Source: Lotus japonicus (lineage: Eukaryota > Streptophyta > Magnoliopsida > Fabales > Fabaceae). From it: a stretch of 64,000 bases of DNA. The translations under genes were made by a program, and so were the position numbers. The notes below the pieces were generated by a model. It saw only the letters and a program-made list of their open reading frames with translations, was not told where the DNA came from and did not search any database. This document shows, piece by piece, positions 22,506 through 34,084 of the stretch (within the stretch, counting starts at the first letter, position 1; every line of letters begins with the position of its first letter). Where the stretch lies: the NCBI RefSeq assembly GCF_012489685.1, contig NC_080043.1, positions 66,891,920-66,955,919 on the forward strand. The letters are read 5' to 3'.

Positions 22506-24579
22506 CTTAAGCCTTATATGCCAAGTCAGACAACAACTCCCAACCCAATAGTCAATTCAGAGTAACCACATGTTATCCATAATCACAACATTCACACAAA
22601 CACATCAAGCTCTATTGAGCAATGAATCAATAATTCAGTGCTGGAAAACATAACCCTGTCATATCAACTAGAAAGCAGTAATGACAGAAACTAGTAAACG
22701 GTCGAAGCCTCTCAGAAAACGGAGACACGTCTCAATAAGTTCACTCGGCCGAAGCCTCCAGAAAACAATTTCCCTGTTCAGCACAATAATCATAATCCAA
22801 TGCCAATCAATATAAACATCTTCATCTCAAACGCATGCAGTGCGATAAAAACATGCAAGACTCAAGGACACTCTAAAACCGAGTTACCCTTGCCTTCGTG
22901 AGTAGAAGTTGTGCATGGAAGTTGCGAACCTAGAACAAGGAAACACAATCATCAACACAAGCCTCACTAGGAGCAACACGATCTAATAATACTAATCGAA
23001 ATCGTAAAGAAAGCTTTTAAAGCTTCAGAGTTCACATTTGGGCACGAATGAACAACGGAGACTTCGTTCGCTAAAACGAGCATAACTCGAGCTACATAAC
23101 TTGGAATGACACGAAACCAAAGCCAAAATTTCGACAATCGAAAGAGCTACGCTATAGCTCAGGTCATAGAGACACAATAATTATTTTTGGACACGGTACC
23201 CTAACAAACAGGTTTCGGCCACTTTAGAAAATAGGGTTTCTGAACTTTTTCTTTGATCTAAATTAATACCTAGGTATTCTTAGGCGATATCTAGGCCAGG
23301 GAAACTCTCAGAAAAATTATCGGATCGAAAACTAGAACAGGGGTATTTTGGTCAAGATTTTTTGCTCGGAAACTCAAAATCAGAATTTCGAAAAATAAAT
23401 TGGATGAGGTCGATACCAACGACGTTTATGATGACTAATCCTACTGACGCTAAGCTCAGTCGAGAGTTTTTGATTCAAAAAGCGGAACCTCAGCATAAAA
23501 TGGGTATTTTGAGCAGAATTGAAGTTCTGCGGCGATTCGACGAGATTCGGCGAAATGTAATCCGCTAAACATGCTCTTGGGCATGCAGGGAATAAGTTTA
23601 GACAGAGAAATCAAGTTATTTGGACAGTTTTACAAAAAGCTCAAAACTTTGAGCACAAAAAGACATAGAGAAAAGTGACAGAATTTACGATCAGAGGTAA
23701 GGAAAAGCATCAGTACCTCGAGGCCTACGCGTAGCAACGAACAGAGCGACGATCAGACAAGAATCGGCGAAAATCAATTCTCCCCTCCTTCCTCCTCAAG
23801 CTCTCGGCCGTGTGTGTGTGTTGGTGGTGATGTTTTTATTTTTTTTTTTCATTTTTCAAGCTATTTATAGAAAATGGAAAACGCGGGAAAATGAATATTT
23901 CGCGATTCCGATTTTTCCTGCACATTCCTCTGTGAATTATAAGATAGAATCCGGCGACAGAATTTCAGAACTCGAAACAGGTTTCTTGGAATTTAAGCAA
24001 ACGATTCACTAACGATGTTAATCGATTTAACCCGAAAAGTTACTTCTTGCAGTTGATGTCGGATGACAAAACTTCCTTCTGAAGAAAGATTGGAAACATC
24101 GAAAGAAATGGGTGTACACGTGTGGAATCTTTATTTCAAGCTCCGAATAGAAAAAGTCTTCATCGACAGTTTACTTTAAGGTTCTTGAGCTATTAAGGAT
24201 TCAATTTCGGCAAACTTCCGAGAATCGAAAACGATCATTCGTACATTCCAGGGTTTCATGTCGAAACACTTGTCGTGGAAAGGAATAAGAGAAATTCTTA
24301 TATTCCTCTGAATATTTTTGAATATCGTTTCTACAGTGCTTTAAAAGCAAATTAGCCCTTTACTAACGTTTTCGCCCTAAGGCGGAAGTGAATGAAACTC
24401 ATGTTATAACCTATAGTGACTATAGAACTATTCTTAACCATTTCCTGAACTTTCTTCTTCATAATATTACTCCAACCATCAAACGAATGTCAAGTTCCTC
24501 TCACACTTACACAGAATCCTATGCGTGAGCTAGAAATGATTTATTTATTTAATTATAAAATCCTGGGTCTTACACAGAT

Positions 24580-26139
24580 GCACTGTTACGACGACTTACC
24601 CACGTATAAGATGACAGCGGGTAGTGATGGCTAGCGCCGGAAAAGTCGTGAAAAGACGCCGAAGATCCAGGAAATCAGATCTTGTGAACTGCGAAACGAA
24701 AATACAACTAAAGTGGGTAAAATCTATCTCTTTCATACCGTCAGACTCCCACGAAATCGGGAAAAGATTGGATTTTCTGTAGGGTGACGGAAGGGAACGT
24801 GGGTTGGTACTTTCCCATTTTTTCTGCGGAAGGGCGAAGCGTCTTTGGCACACGACGTGATGGAGGGGAGAAGAAAACGAAAGGGATTCAGGATGGACCT
24901 TTTGGAATGGACGGTCCAGATTCAATGATGGGCAAACCTGTAATAAAGTAGATTTTCAAGAGAAAGTGCGGACCGTCAGATTTGGAGAACGAATGGCAGT
25001 AAGTGATAGATTCCCACGTTCCAGTTAAAAAATAAAACAAAATTCGAAAAAGTAATAAAAGAAAGAAACATGGCACAACACAATTGGTTGTTTTGTAGGA
25101 ATAGTGAAATCCTAACTCACGAATAAGAAGTAGTAGATACATATGTTCAGATCAAGTAGTGAAACATCACGTGATTCAATCAATGGATAGCCACACGACA
25201 TGATTGTAGATTATTTGCACCATGGTATTCACGAGGAGAAAGGTTTCATCTTTCACGTTTGATTCCTTACTTTCTTCCATTACTTCTTGCAGTATAGCAG
25301 TAGAGAAGATGCAAAATCAAATTTTCTGAACCAGTTCATCCTGAACTCGTTTCTATACGGTGGGTGATCCTGATCCAGTTCTTTTTTCCTGAACTGTTTT
25401 AGACCGGCGAACCACCGGTTTTGACCGGTTTCACCTGTTCTTGACCGGTCCACCGGTTTTTGTATCTTCCGGTTACAAGCAAGGACCGAACCAGATTTTG
25501 CGGTTCCCGGTTGATTCGGTGTGACAGGCTGGTCCGATCCGATTTTGATAACACTGATAAAAACTCATGTCATTGTGTTGCATATGAATCGAAAATTAAT
25601 TTAACTATTAGATTTTGATTATCTTTATGAATTTTAAGAGATTGATAGCTAATTTCATTGAATGAAACATTGCCTCATGAGACGGTGCTCTTACAAAACA
25701 ATTTTGTTCGTCGAACATCGTCATCCTTTTTAGATTTTAAAGGTGTGATAATTAATTTCATTGAATGATTTTTTTTTGCAGGTCAATTTTGGTTGTTGAA
25801 TTTTGTCATCTTTTCCGATTTTAACGTTGTGAGAATCAATTTCATTGACTAAATGAATATTTATTTAACGGATTTCAAACGAGTTCAAGTACTCACAGAT
25901 ATCCGTATTTATGGTTTATTTTTATTTTCTTTTACCACCATCTACATAAAAAATACCTTTGCTCTGCTAAGCAATTTTAAACAAATTGACTCTTTTTTTC
26001 ATGAAAATTTCTACTGCATGTTCATCTGGTATTCGATTAATTAAATCAAGGAACGTAAGGGTAAATCACAACAACAAAATCAAAACAAAAACGCACATCA
26101 ATTATGAGATTTTTATGTTCCTACTTTTGCATGGAGGAA
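24580..26139. other. Right flank of solo LTR; repeat-rich, no gene seen
   Basis: About 24580-24930 has a 109-codon minus-strand open frame I do not recognise. It may be 5' sequence of the dead kinase gene separated by the LTR. About 25340-25560 is rich in ACCGGTT motifs and ends TTTTGATAACACTG, like a hAT-type MITE end, but no partner end or TSD was found. About 25610-25850 has three imperfect copies of an AATTTCATTGA phrase about 95 bp apart. Confidence 0.35.
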
Positions 26140-27475
26140 AAATTACAGCTGTAGTTAAAAAAATTGATATTGACAAGTGGAAGCCAATGCTTAAGGAGGA
26201 CAACACTTATATTGTTCAAAACTTTGAGGTTAAGAATAATGACGGTCAATTTAGGACTTCAAATCATCCTTACAAATTAGTTTTCATGAAAGGAACAATA
26301 GTCCAAGCGCGTCAAATTCCTGAGATACCTCATAATATTTAGACTTCAGTCCCTTTGATGACATCTTAGCTGGAGGTGCATCTATTGAAGTGTTAGTAGG
26401 TAATGCGTTAATTGGTGTGGCAACGGTTATTTTTTTTTTGAATTCTTTTTTAATAGAAGTTATGTTGTAACTTATATTTTATTTGTAGATGTGATCGGTG
26501 AATTGTCGGATGTCGTACAAATTCAAAAAGATAGTGTGCCAATTGAAAAGGGTGGTGTTAGTCTTAAAGGATGAAAGGTTATAAATATACATGATTTTAA
26601 ACTCTATTTTTTAGCAACTTATGTAATTGATTAGTATAATTTTAAATTCATTTATTTTTCTCTATTCTCTTGTGAAGGAACAATACTCTTCATTGTACTT
26701 TGTGCGAGAACTTTACAGCTAGGATGATAAGTTTTCTAGAAACACATGTAGAAGGTCCTGTTATCATATTGCTTTCTCTTGCAAAGATAAAAGAGTCAAA
26801 TTGTTGGTTTTATTAATTTATATTTAAATTCTTTTATGGTTTTATACTTTGTTGTACTAACTTTTGAAATATGGAAATCACTATTTTTTGCATGGAAATA
26901 TCCAACAACCATCCAGAACTCAATGTATTCATTGAGGAACCTCTTGCAGAGATTTAAGAGTATAAAAATAGGTACAATTAACAGTTTTTATTACATTCAT
27001 GTTATAGTTATATCAAGATGACTTTTTTTGTTATATTTATATTTTTGAGTCTCTAACACATCTCTTTAAATTGCTAACATCGTTATAGGTTGGGCTCAAC
27101 ATGTGTCAATGAATCTTACAGTCAAAAAAATGTCTCAATTCTCTTCATGCTCTCAATTTTCAAGTGCAGAGAAATTTGTGTAAAATGATATTGTTAAAAG
27201 TTTGTCTCAGCTTAATGAGGTTCAAAAGGTATTTGGTTCAAACATAAATTTTCTGCATTGTTTTTATGTCATCTTCAATTTTTTAATACACAACTACAAA
27301 TTTGATCGTGAATTGTATTTGATAGGAATGCTATGTAGTGACTGTTCCCAAAATAGATAAAGTGTGTGTTGGAAATGGTTGAAGTGCAATAGGAAGGCAT
27401 ATTGTTCAAGTCTACCATTCACTTGTCCAAAATGTGGGAAAAAAACACTGAAACAGTTCCAAGGTTATATACTTT
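26140..27475 (+). pseudogene. RPA70-like single-strand-binding protein, first part
   Basis: Exon-like pieces occur in RPA70 order. A DBD-A-like OB fold at about 26130-26342 reads W.PML.E..TYIVQNFEV and YKLVFM. DBD-B-like pieces follow at 26345-26570 (SPFDDIL, DVIGEL), 26680-26800 (NTLHCTLCENFTARM) and about 26890-26950. DBD-C with a zinc-ribbon pattern lies at about 27330-27475 (CW..LKC....YC....FTCPKCGK). Stops and a frame change split the readings, for example before the zinc ribbon. Plant Helitrons carry such RPA-like genes, and a PIF1-type helicase fragment follows here. The gene is interrupted after the ribbon by a LINE carrying a solo LTR. Confidence 0.65.
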
Positions 27476-27557
27476 AATCATTATCTATGTTTTGATGAAT
27501 GCATTTTTGCATCTGATATTCTCTGGTCAAGTTAACTGTATTGGTCAGCATGTCTTC

Positions 27558-30500
27558 TGTAAGACCCAGGATTTTAGAATTAAATAAATAATTAATTTCC
27601 AACTCACGCATAGGATTTTGTGTAAGCGCGAGGGGAACTTGACTTGTGTTTAATGGTTGGATTAGCGTTATGAAGAAGAAAGTTCAGGAAATGGTTAAGA
27701 ATAGTTCTATAGTCGCTATAGGTTATAGCACGAGCTTTATTCACTTCCGCCTTAGGGCGAAAACGTTAGTAAAAGGCTAAACCGCTCTTAAAGCACTATA
27801 GAAGCGGAATTCAAAAATATTTAGAGGATTATAAGAATTTCTCTTATTCTTTCCTGACGAGTGTTTCAGCACGAGACCCTGGAATGTACGAACGATCGAT
27901 TTCGTTTCTCGAAAGTTTGCCGAAACCGAATCCCTGATAGCTCAAGAACCTTAAAGTAAACTGTTGATGAAGACTTTTTCTATTCAGAGCTTCAAACGAA
28001 GATTCCACACACGTACACCCATTTTTTTTCGATGTTTCTAATCTTTCTTCAGAAGAAAGTTTTCTCGTCCGACATTAACTGCAAAAAGTAGTTTTTCGGG
28101 TTAAAACGATTCACACCGACTTTAGATCGTTTGTCTTAATTCCAAGAAATCTATTTTGAGTTCTGGAATTCTGTCACCAGAACCTATCCTAGAATTCAAA
28201 GAGGAACGCACAGGAAAAATCGGAATCGCAAAATTTTCATTACCTATAAATAGTTGAGAAAATCAAAAACTCAAACCCATAACCCCATGGTTGGCCGCGA
28301 GTTTGGAGGAGAGAAAGGGAGGAGAGCTTTTCGCCGATTCTTGCCTGATCGTTGCATCGTTCGTTGCTACGCGTAGACCTCGAGATATAGATGCTATTCC
28401 TTACTTCTGATCGTCAATTCTGTCGCTTTTCTCTATGTCTTTCTGTGCTCAAAGTTTTGAGCTTTTTGTAAAACTGTCCAAATAACTTGATTTCAGTGTC
28501 TAAACTTATTGCCTACATGCCCAAGATCATGAATATCCGGTTGTTTTCCGCCGAATCTCGCCGAATCTCCACAGAGATCAAATTCTGTAGAAATACCCAT
28601 TTTTATGCTGAGGTTCCGCTTTTTGAGTCAAAAACTCTCGACTGAGCTTAGCGTCAGTAGGATTAGTCGTCATAATCGTCGTTGGTATCGACCTCATCCA
28701 TTATTTTTCGAAATTCTGATTTTGAGTTTCCGAGCTAAAAATCTTGACCAAAATACCCCTGTTCTAGTTTTCGATCCGATAATTTTTCTGAGAGTTTCCC
28801 TGGCCTAGATATCGCCTAAGAATACCTAGGAATTAAATTAGATCGAAGAAAAAGTTCGGAAACCCTATTTTTGAGAGTGGCCGAAACCTGTTTGTTAGGG
28901 TACCGTGTCCAAAAATAATTTTTGGGTCTGTATGACCTAAGCCATTGCGTAGCTCTTTCAATTATCGAAATTTTGGCGTTGGTTTCGTGTCATTCCGAGT
29001 TCTGTAGCTCGAGTTATGCGCATTTTAGCGAAAACATGTCTTATTGTCCATTCGTGCCTAAATGTCGAACTCTAGAGCTTCGAAAGCTTCTTTTCGGGTT
29101 TTGATAGTGTTATTAGTTGTTTTGTTTCTAAGCGACTAAGCAATGATACTTTGCTTAAGGTTTGGAACGGGTTGAGCTGAGAAAAGAGACTTTAGAGCAA
29201 TTGGTGAGGTTTCACAACTGAGGAGGACGCCCGAGGAACTTGCTGAGTTCGGGAGCTTTATTTTGGATTGGACTGGGATGTTGAGCTTGGATGGAAAAAT
29301 TGGCTAAGGTAAGGGTAACTCAGTTTTAGAGTGTCCATGAGTCTTGCATGTATTTATCGCACAGCCTGCGTTTGAGATGAAAATGTTTATATTAATTGGC
29401 ATTTGATTATGACTGTTGTGCTGAACTGGAAAAATGTTTTCTGGAGGCTTCGGCCGAGTGAACTTATTGAGGCGTGTGTCTCCGTTTTCTGAGAGGCTTC
29501 GGCCGTTTACTGGTTTCTGTCATTGAACTGAGTTGGTATGCAATTGAATTGAGTTATGTTCGTTGATAATAGGAATAACATGTGGTTACTCCGAATAAAT
29601 CATTGGTTTGGGCATTGTTGTTGATTGACTTGGCATATAGGGTTTGGTCTTTAAGTGGCGATGAGGTGGGGTGTGGTCCCGCGTGATTGTCCCGTCTTGC
29701 GAGACGTTTTTGATTTGACCGACTGTGTGGCCTTCGTGGCGGACTGTGTGGCCTTTGTGGCGGACTGTGTGGCCTTCGTGGCGTACTGTGTGGCCTTCGT
29801 GGCAGATCAATGGTTTTCGTTCCACGTGACTGTCCCGTCTTGTGTGACGTATAAGTGGCGGTAAGGTGATTGTGTTCACCTGGTTGTCCCGCCCTGTGTG
29901 GCGCAATAAGTGGCGATGAGGAGGTGTGGTCCTATCATTGTCCCGTCTTACGAGACGTCATTGATTAACCCATAGTGTTGGTTTTATTGTTATTTGATTT
30001 GATGTTATATTGTTGAGATTGTTGTCATATGATTTGATTCTATACTGTGGAGGTTATGGATATCTGAGTTGTTATATGCTGTTAAGTTGATGTCTGAATA
30101 AGTGTTACATGTTGTTAAGTTGTTGATATCTGAGTTAATATATAGGTTGTTAAGTTGCTGATATCTGAGTAGAAATATTGTTGAGGTTGTTGATAGTTGA
30201 TTTAAATCTATATTGTTGAATATATGTCGTCATCTATCTTGAATTAGGTTGCTAGCGCATGTGCCATGTTATGCACTTATATCTGAATAACATATTTTTC
30301 TCTTTTATATGAGGTAATTGCATGGAGTTAACCATTTCTATTTGCTATTTGTTGTTTGGGCGCTTAACGCTATTAGGCGATGGAGGACTGTCGATGAAAC
30401 TTGACCTTTGCACGAGTCGGAGCTGAAGACTTGAAGATTAGTGGAAGACATGAAGAGTAGGGTCGGGTTTAAGGTTAGAGCCTTGGGTTAGAGAGCTTAC

Positions 30501-30883
30501 CGTTATTGGTTTAAGCTTGCCTAATAATTTTTAGGAATTTGCATTTGAGATTCGGGTAGGTTCCGATGCATTGCTTTCTTGCGGTTCCCCGGTGTGGAGA
30601 TCGTAGGGAGTAGGTCGAATTAGGGTGTCGTGGCATAACAAATTCCTTGTTGGATCTGATTTCATTCGTTAGATTTGTAGTTGTGTTCTTTCGTTCATAC
30701 ATTCGGGAACTTGCCTTGGTCAAGGCTTGATGTAGATTTTATTTACTGTTGGGTGTAGGCATTACATGTTTTGAAAACAATTCAAAAGAAAAAAAATTAC
30801 TCGCTTTATAAATTCATTTGGAAAATATTGCATATTTAATTTAATAGGTTACTAAAGTGACACCCGAAAATCAGGGCGTTACA
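27558..30883. mobile_element. Third solo LTR of the same family, inverted
   Basis: It starts TGTAAGACCCAGG and ends AGGGCGTTACA. The 5-bp TSD TCTTC is exact (27553-27557 and 30884-30888). Along its length it is the reverse complement of the 18524-24574 family: its start pairs with the CCTGGGTCTTACA end of that element. Length is 3326 bp and there is no internal retroelement DNA. It lies inside the LINE RNase H reading. Confidence 0.9.
29660..29965. repeat. LTR-internal minisatellite with a local 21-bp amplification
   Basis: This is the same array as in the other two LTRs, in reverse orientation. At about 29720-29810 a 21-bp unit, GGACTGTGTGGCCTT(C/T)GTGGC, has expanded to four or five copies and leaves open frames in both strands. 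These frames are a by-product of the repeat and not a gene. Confidence 0.8.
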
Positions 30884-31269
30884 TCTTCAGGGAAGCCAAC
30901 GACTTTGCCGATCATCTAGCCAAGGAGGGCTGTTGTTTTCTCCCCGTGGTAGATGTTGCATCTTTGGTTCAGGTCTTTTTCTTGCACCAGGTTTGTGGTT
31001 CTTCTGGTTTCTATAAAGGTTGTCTCCGACTTCTTTGCTTGGCCTACTGTCATGAGCATGGTTGCTGTGCCTGATCGCATATTTCAACCTTATTTATCTT
31101 GTTCTGTTTCTTTTTTCTTTGTTGTATTATCTTTATATTAGCTTTGTATTTCATTCTAATTACGTTGTCTTTGTTTGTATCCTGAACTTGAACTTGCAGT
31201 AGTGGTATTTGCCATTACTCCTTATTATTTAATATTTTGGTTCTCCAAAAAAAAAAATTGTATATTGTA

Positions 31270-31771
31270 TGTATTTACAAATTTAGGGTTGAAGTTATGG
31301 TATCCCATATTAATAATAGTTCAAAACTTGTGCTATGGGGTCGAGAGTGTATCTAATTAGTGAAACAAACTGCTATTGATCTTAAGAAGCAACGACAAGT
31401 TAGTATATATACAATTACACAACTTACACTAAATTCTTATGCATGTTTTTTTGGAGAAGGTGAATTTGATGCAATGGCTATTCCAGAACCAATTGATTGC
31501 ATTTTTGGAAAACTGTTTGCCTTTAAAGTTAAGGTTCAACCGGGCTACAAACAGTTTTCTGTCACAAAAGTTTCTGATAATGAAAAGACCATTGAAAGCA
31601 TAAAGGACAAAATGCAAGTTGATGAAGTATCTTTTGATCCATATGAAAAAGGTTTGGATTTATAAACTTTTAACACATGATTTTATTTGTAGGATTCCCT
31701 AATGAGCAAGAAAGGTAAATCAATTAGCTCCTTCCTTAAAGAAGATGATGCATATGAGATTGTAAGTAAAA
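31270..31771 (+). pseudogene. RPA70-like protein, C-terminal part of DBD-C
   Basis: It continues the gene broken at 27475: RVEVMVSHINNSSKLVLWGR, a stop, then LVKQTAIDLKKQ. An intron-like gap follows, and then about 31450-31665 reads IPEPIDCIFGKLFAFKVKVQ and FSVTKVSDNE, the usual end of the RPA70 C-terminal OB fold. The tail (31695-31770) runs directly into the helicase fragment. Confidence 0.6.
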
Positions 31772-32271
31772 AGTGACTTCAGACAAATTCTTCAAACAAA
31801 TTCTTCCAGTTATACCAAAAGGTAGTCGTTCTGATATTGTCAATGCAACAATTAATGCTTCATATCTTTGGGACTATTGCCATGTATTGAAACTCACAAA
31901 GAATATGCATTTACAAAATGATCCAAATAATTTGAATGCAACTGAACTTCAACAATTATCACAATGATTATTAGATGTTGGTGATGGAAAACTTGGTGAG
32001 CCAAATGATGGTTATGCAACTATAGAGATTCCTGAATCATTCCTCATTGTTAATTTTGATGATCCAATATGTGTTATAGTGCAAAGCACTTATCCAGGTT
32101 TGACAGAACATTACTTGAATGAAGAATATTTAAAATCTAGAGCTATTCTTGCATCAACAATTGAGGCTGTGGACAAGCTTAGTGATTATGTTCTATCATT
32201 AATACCAGGTAATGAAAGAGAATATTTGAGTTCTGATTCAATTGACAAATCAAAAGCACTTCAAAATCCAA

Positions 32272-33409
32272 GGGCCTGTTTGATTGTGTTTTCAGTTTTT
32301 TTGTTTTGTTTTCAAAAGTGTTTTGTAAAATAATTTTTAAAAACTATTTTTTAGAACAATATAAAAAAAACTTGTTTGGTAATTAGATTTTAAAAACAGT
32401 TTTGAAAGTAAAAAACAAAAAAAAAACTTATTTGATAAATTTGTTCCAAAAACATGTTTTAGAAGCAAAAAATAGAAAATTTGTTTGGATGCATCCTTAG
32501 GAAAACAGTAATTAAGATGAATTTATTGAATCAAATTAATTTTCACTCCTCACACCCTAAACGTAAAACTTGTTGCTGCTGGTTATGGGATCAAGAAGTT
32601 GCAGATTATGTTAACCATTGTTGATGACCTTGTATCTGTGGACTTCAGCATAGCCATTTTCAAGCGGCTGACTAGTCCTTTTATTTGACAAGCCTCTATC
32701 TCCCACCCCCTTTCGTCATTTGTGTCTAGTTTGCATTTGAATGGTGGCTTTTTGTTTCTAGAAATTATGTACGAGTAAAAGATTGTTCCCTCAAATATTA
32801 TTCTTGAAAACTATTGATGGGTTTCCATTTAATTGTGGCCACGACCACTTGATTTGATTTTTGTTGGCTCAAGCTGAGAATGAAACGAAGTACAGAATGA
32901 GGCGTGAACGTGGCTTAGAGAAAGAAGAGGGTTATGTTCTGTGAAAGATAAAATGTTGTTGATAATTACAACCGTGCCATTAATGAAAGATGAAAGAACA
33001 GCCTCTTCTCCGTGTTTTGATGTTTATGAAACAAGAATTAAAAATTAAAAAACAAAAACAATTTTTTCCAGCAATGATATATACACACCTCATTTTTTAA
33101 ACACTTCATTTCCACTTATTTTTGTTTATATCCCTCTCATCTTATCATCTAGTACATCTCATAATTTCTCTCTCTTACTTTTTCTTTTCTTCCTATCTCT
33201 CTCCTCCTCCACCTCTCTCCACCTCATTTTTGAGGTGTCAACCTATAATTATTCATTTTTTCTGTTATGGTTTTTCTGTTTTAAAAACAAAAAAATAGGA
33301 AACTGTTTTTAAATCATTTATGAGAAAACAATTTTATCAAGCAAGTTTTTTTGTTTTTAAATTTTATAAAATAGAAAACTGTTTTTAAAAACAGAAATCA
33401 AACAGGCCC
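32272..33409. mobile_element. Tourist/PIF-Harbinger-like element carrying a host gene fragment
   Basis: Terminal inverted repeats GGGCCTGTTTGAT / ATCAAACAGGCCC are flanked by a 3-bp repeat CAA (32269-32271 and 33410-33412). Removing it rejoins the PIF1 helicase frame, which confirms the boundaries. Subterminal A/T-rich stretches are inverted copies of each other (TTTTAAAAACAGTTTT types). The core holds a translation factor fragment. There is no transposase. A 3-bp TSD fits PIF/Harbinger, although its usual TWA target is not matched. Confidence 0.7.
32566..32645 (+). pseudogene. Captured fragment of elongation factor 1B beta/delta
   Basis: Inside the Tourist-like element the plus strand reads KLVAAGYGIKKLQIMLTIV then DDLVSVD. 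This is the C-terminal guanine-exchange-domain end of eEF1B beta/delta, which in plants closes with a GYGIKKLQIM..IVDDLVSVD motif. After VD the reading departs from the family. Only about 27 codons are recognisable. The following 100 bp may be 3' flank from the same donor gene. Confidence 0.7.
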
Positions 33410-34084
33410 CAAGACTTCAGACTCTTACACCTGAGTTTTTAAATTCACTTAGAACTTCTGGTCTCTCTAATCACAAGATCTAATTGAAAATTGGTACACC
33501 AATCATGTTGATGAGAATTTAGACCAATCTGAAGGATTATGCAATCGCACAAGAATGATTGTTACACACCTTTCAAATCATGTTATTGGAGCTAAGGAAA
33601 TCTCTGGAAAGAACAAGGGAGTTGTGACTCACATTACTAGAATGTGTGTGTCCCCATCTCAATCACCATGCCCTTTTAAACTTGTAAGGAGACAATTCCC
33701 CATAATTGTCTCATATGCTATGACTATCAACAAGTCACAGGCCAATCACTAGCTAATGCTAGAGTGTATTTGCCTAAGCCGGTGATTAGCCATGGTCAAT
33801 TGTACGTGGCCTTTTCTAGAGTTCAAAGTAAATAAGGATTGAAGATCTTAATTCATGACAGTGAAGGAAAATCCTTAAACCCAACTACTAATGTCGTGTT
33901 CAAGGAGATCTTTCAAAATTTACAGTAGGTGAGTCTTTAACTATATATATATTATATATTGTTTGGGAACAAACCATTCCATATAATTTTTTTTTCAGGT
34001 TTTTGTTATATATCATAAAAATTCCATATGAGTATTAAAAACACAATCTTACAAAAAATGCTATATTGGAAGTGTCTATCCTTT

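Larger units (their letters stand above)
18524..24574. mobile_element. Outer solo LTR (TGTAA...TTACA), split by a related LTR
   Basis: It starts TGTAACACCTC and ends GGGTCTTACA. The 5-bp TSD CAGAT flanks it exactly (18519-18523 and 24575-24579). After removing the nested insertion and one TSD copy the LTR is about 3.2 kb. No primer site, polypurine tract or gag-pol is present, so it is a solo LTR left by recombination between LTRs. The family is probably Ty3/gypsy judging by LTR size and the TGTAACACCC start, but this is inference. Confidence 0.85.
27505..31258 (+). mobile_element. 3'-end LINE copy, split by a solo LTR
   Basis: With the solo LTR and one TSD copy removed, the sequence reads HVFREANDFADHLAKEG across the junction. 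This is the C-terminal RNase H signature of plant L1-type LINEs (H..RE.N..AD.LAK.G). It is followed by a 3' untranslated stretch ending TTTTGGTTCTCC and an A10 tract at 31247-31258. The 5' limit (about 27505) is approximate and no TSD was found. The copy is a short 5'-truncated LINE of about 400 bp that landed inside DBD-C of the RPA-like gene. Confidence 0.55.
31772..33935 (+). pseudogene. PIF1-like helicase C-terminal half (Helitron-type), interrupted
   Basis: Readings include FKQILPVIPKGSRSDIV (helicase motif III region), NASYLWDYCHVLKLTKNM, GDGKLGEPNDGYATI, STYP..........YL..RAILA.T...VD and SLIPGNEREYLSSDSI. After the inserted element they resume with LKIGTPIMLMR, VTHLSNHVIGA, QFPIIVSYAMTINKSQ and YVAFSRV (motifs V and VI). 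The N-terminal half with Walker A and any Rep domain is absent, and stops occur (for example near 31965 and 33485). Such helicases in plants mostly come from Helitron RepHel proteins. Confidence 0.7.

Noticed and set aside
25330..25565. Possible hAT MITE ending TTTTGATAACACTG
   Set aside because: Only one end is recognisable; no matching left end or 8-bp TSD was found.
29586..29906. Opposed open frames with repeats of VAFVADC / GHTVRHE type
   Set aside because: They are translations of the 21-bp minisatellite inside the solo LTR. Open frames in both strands follow from the repeat length being a multiple of three.
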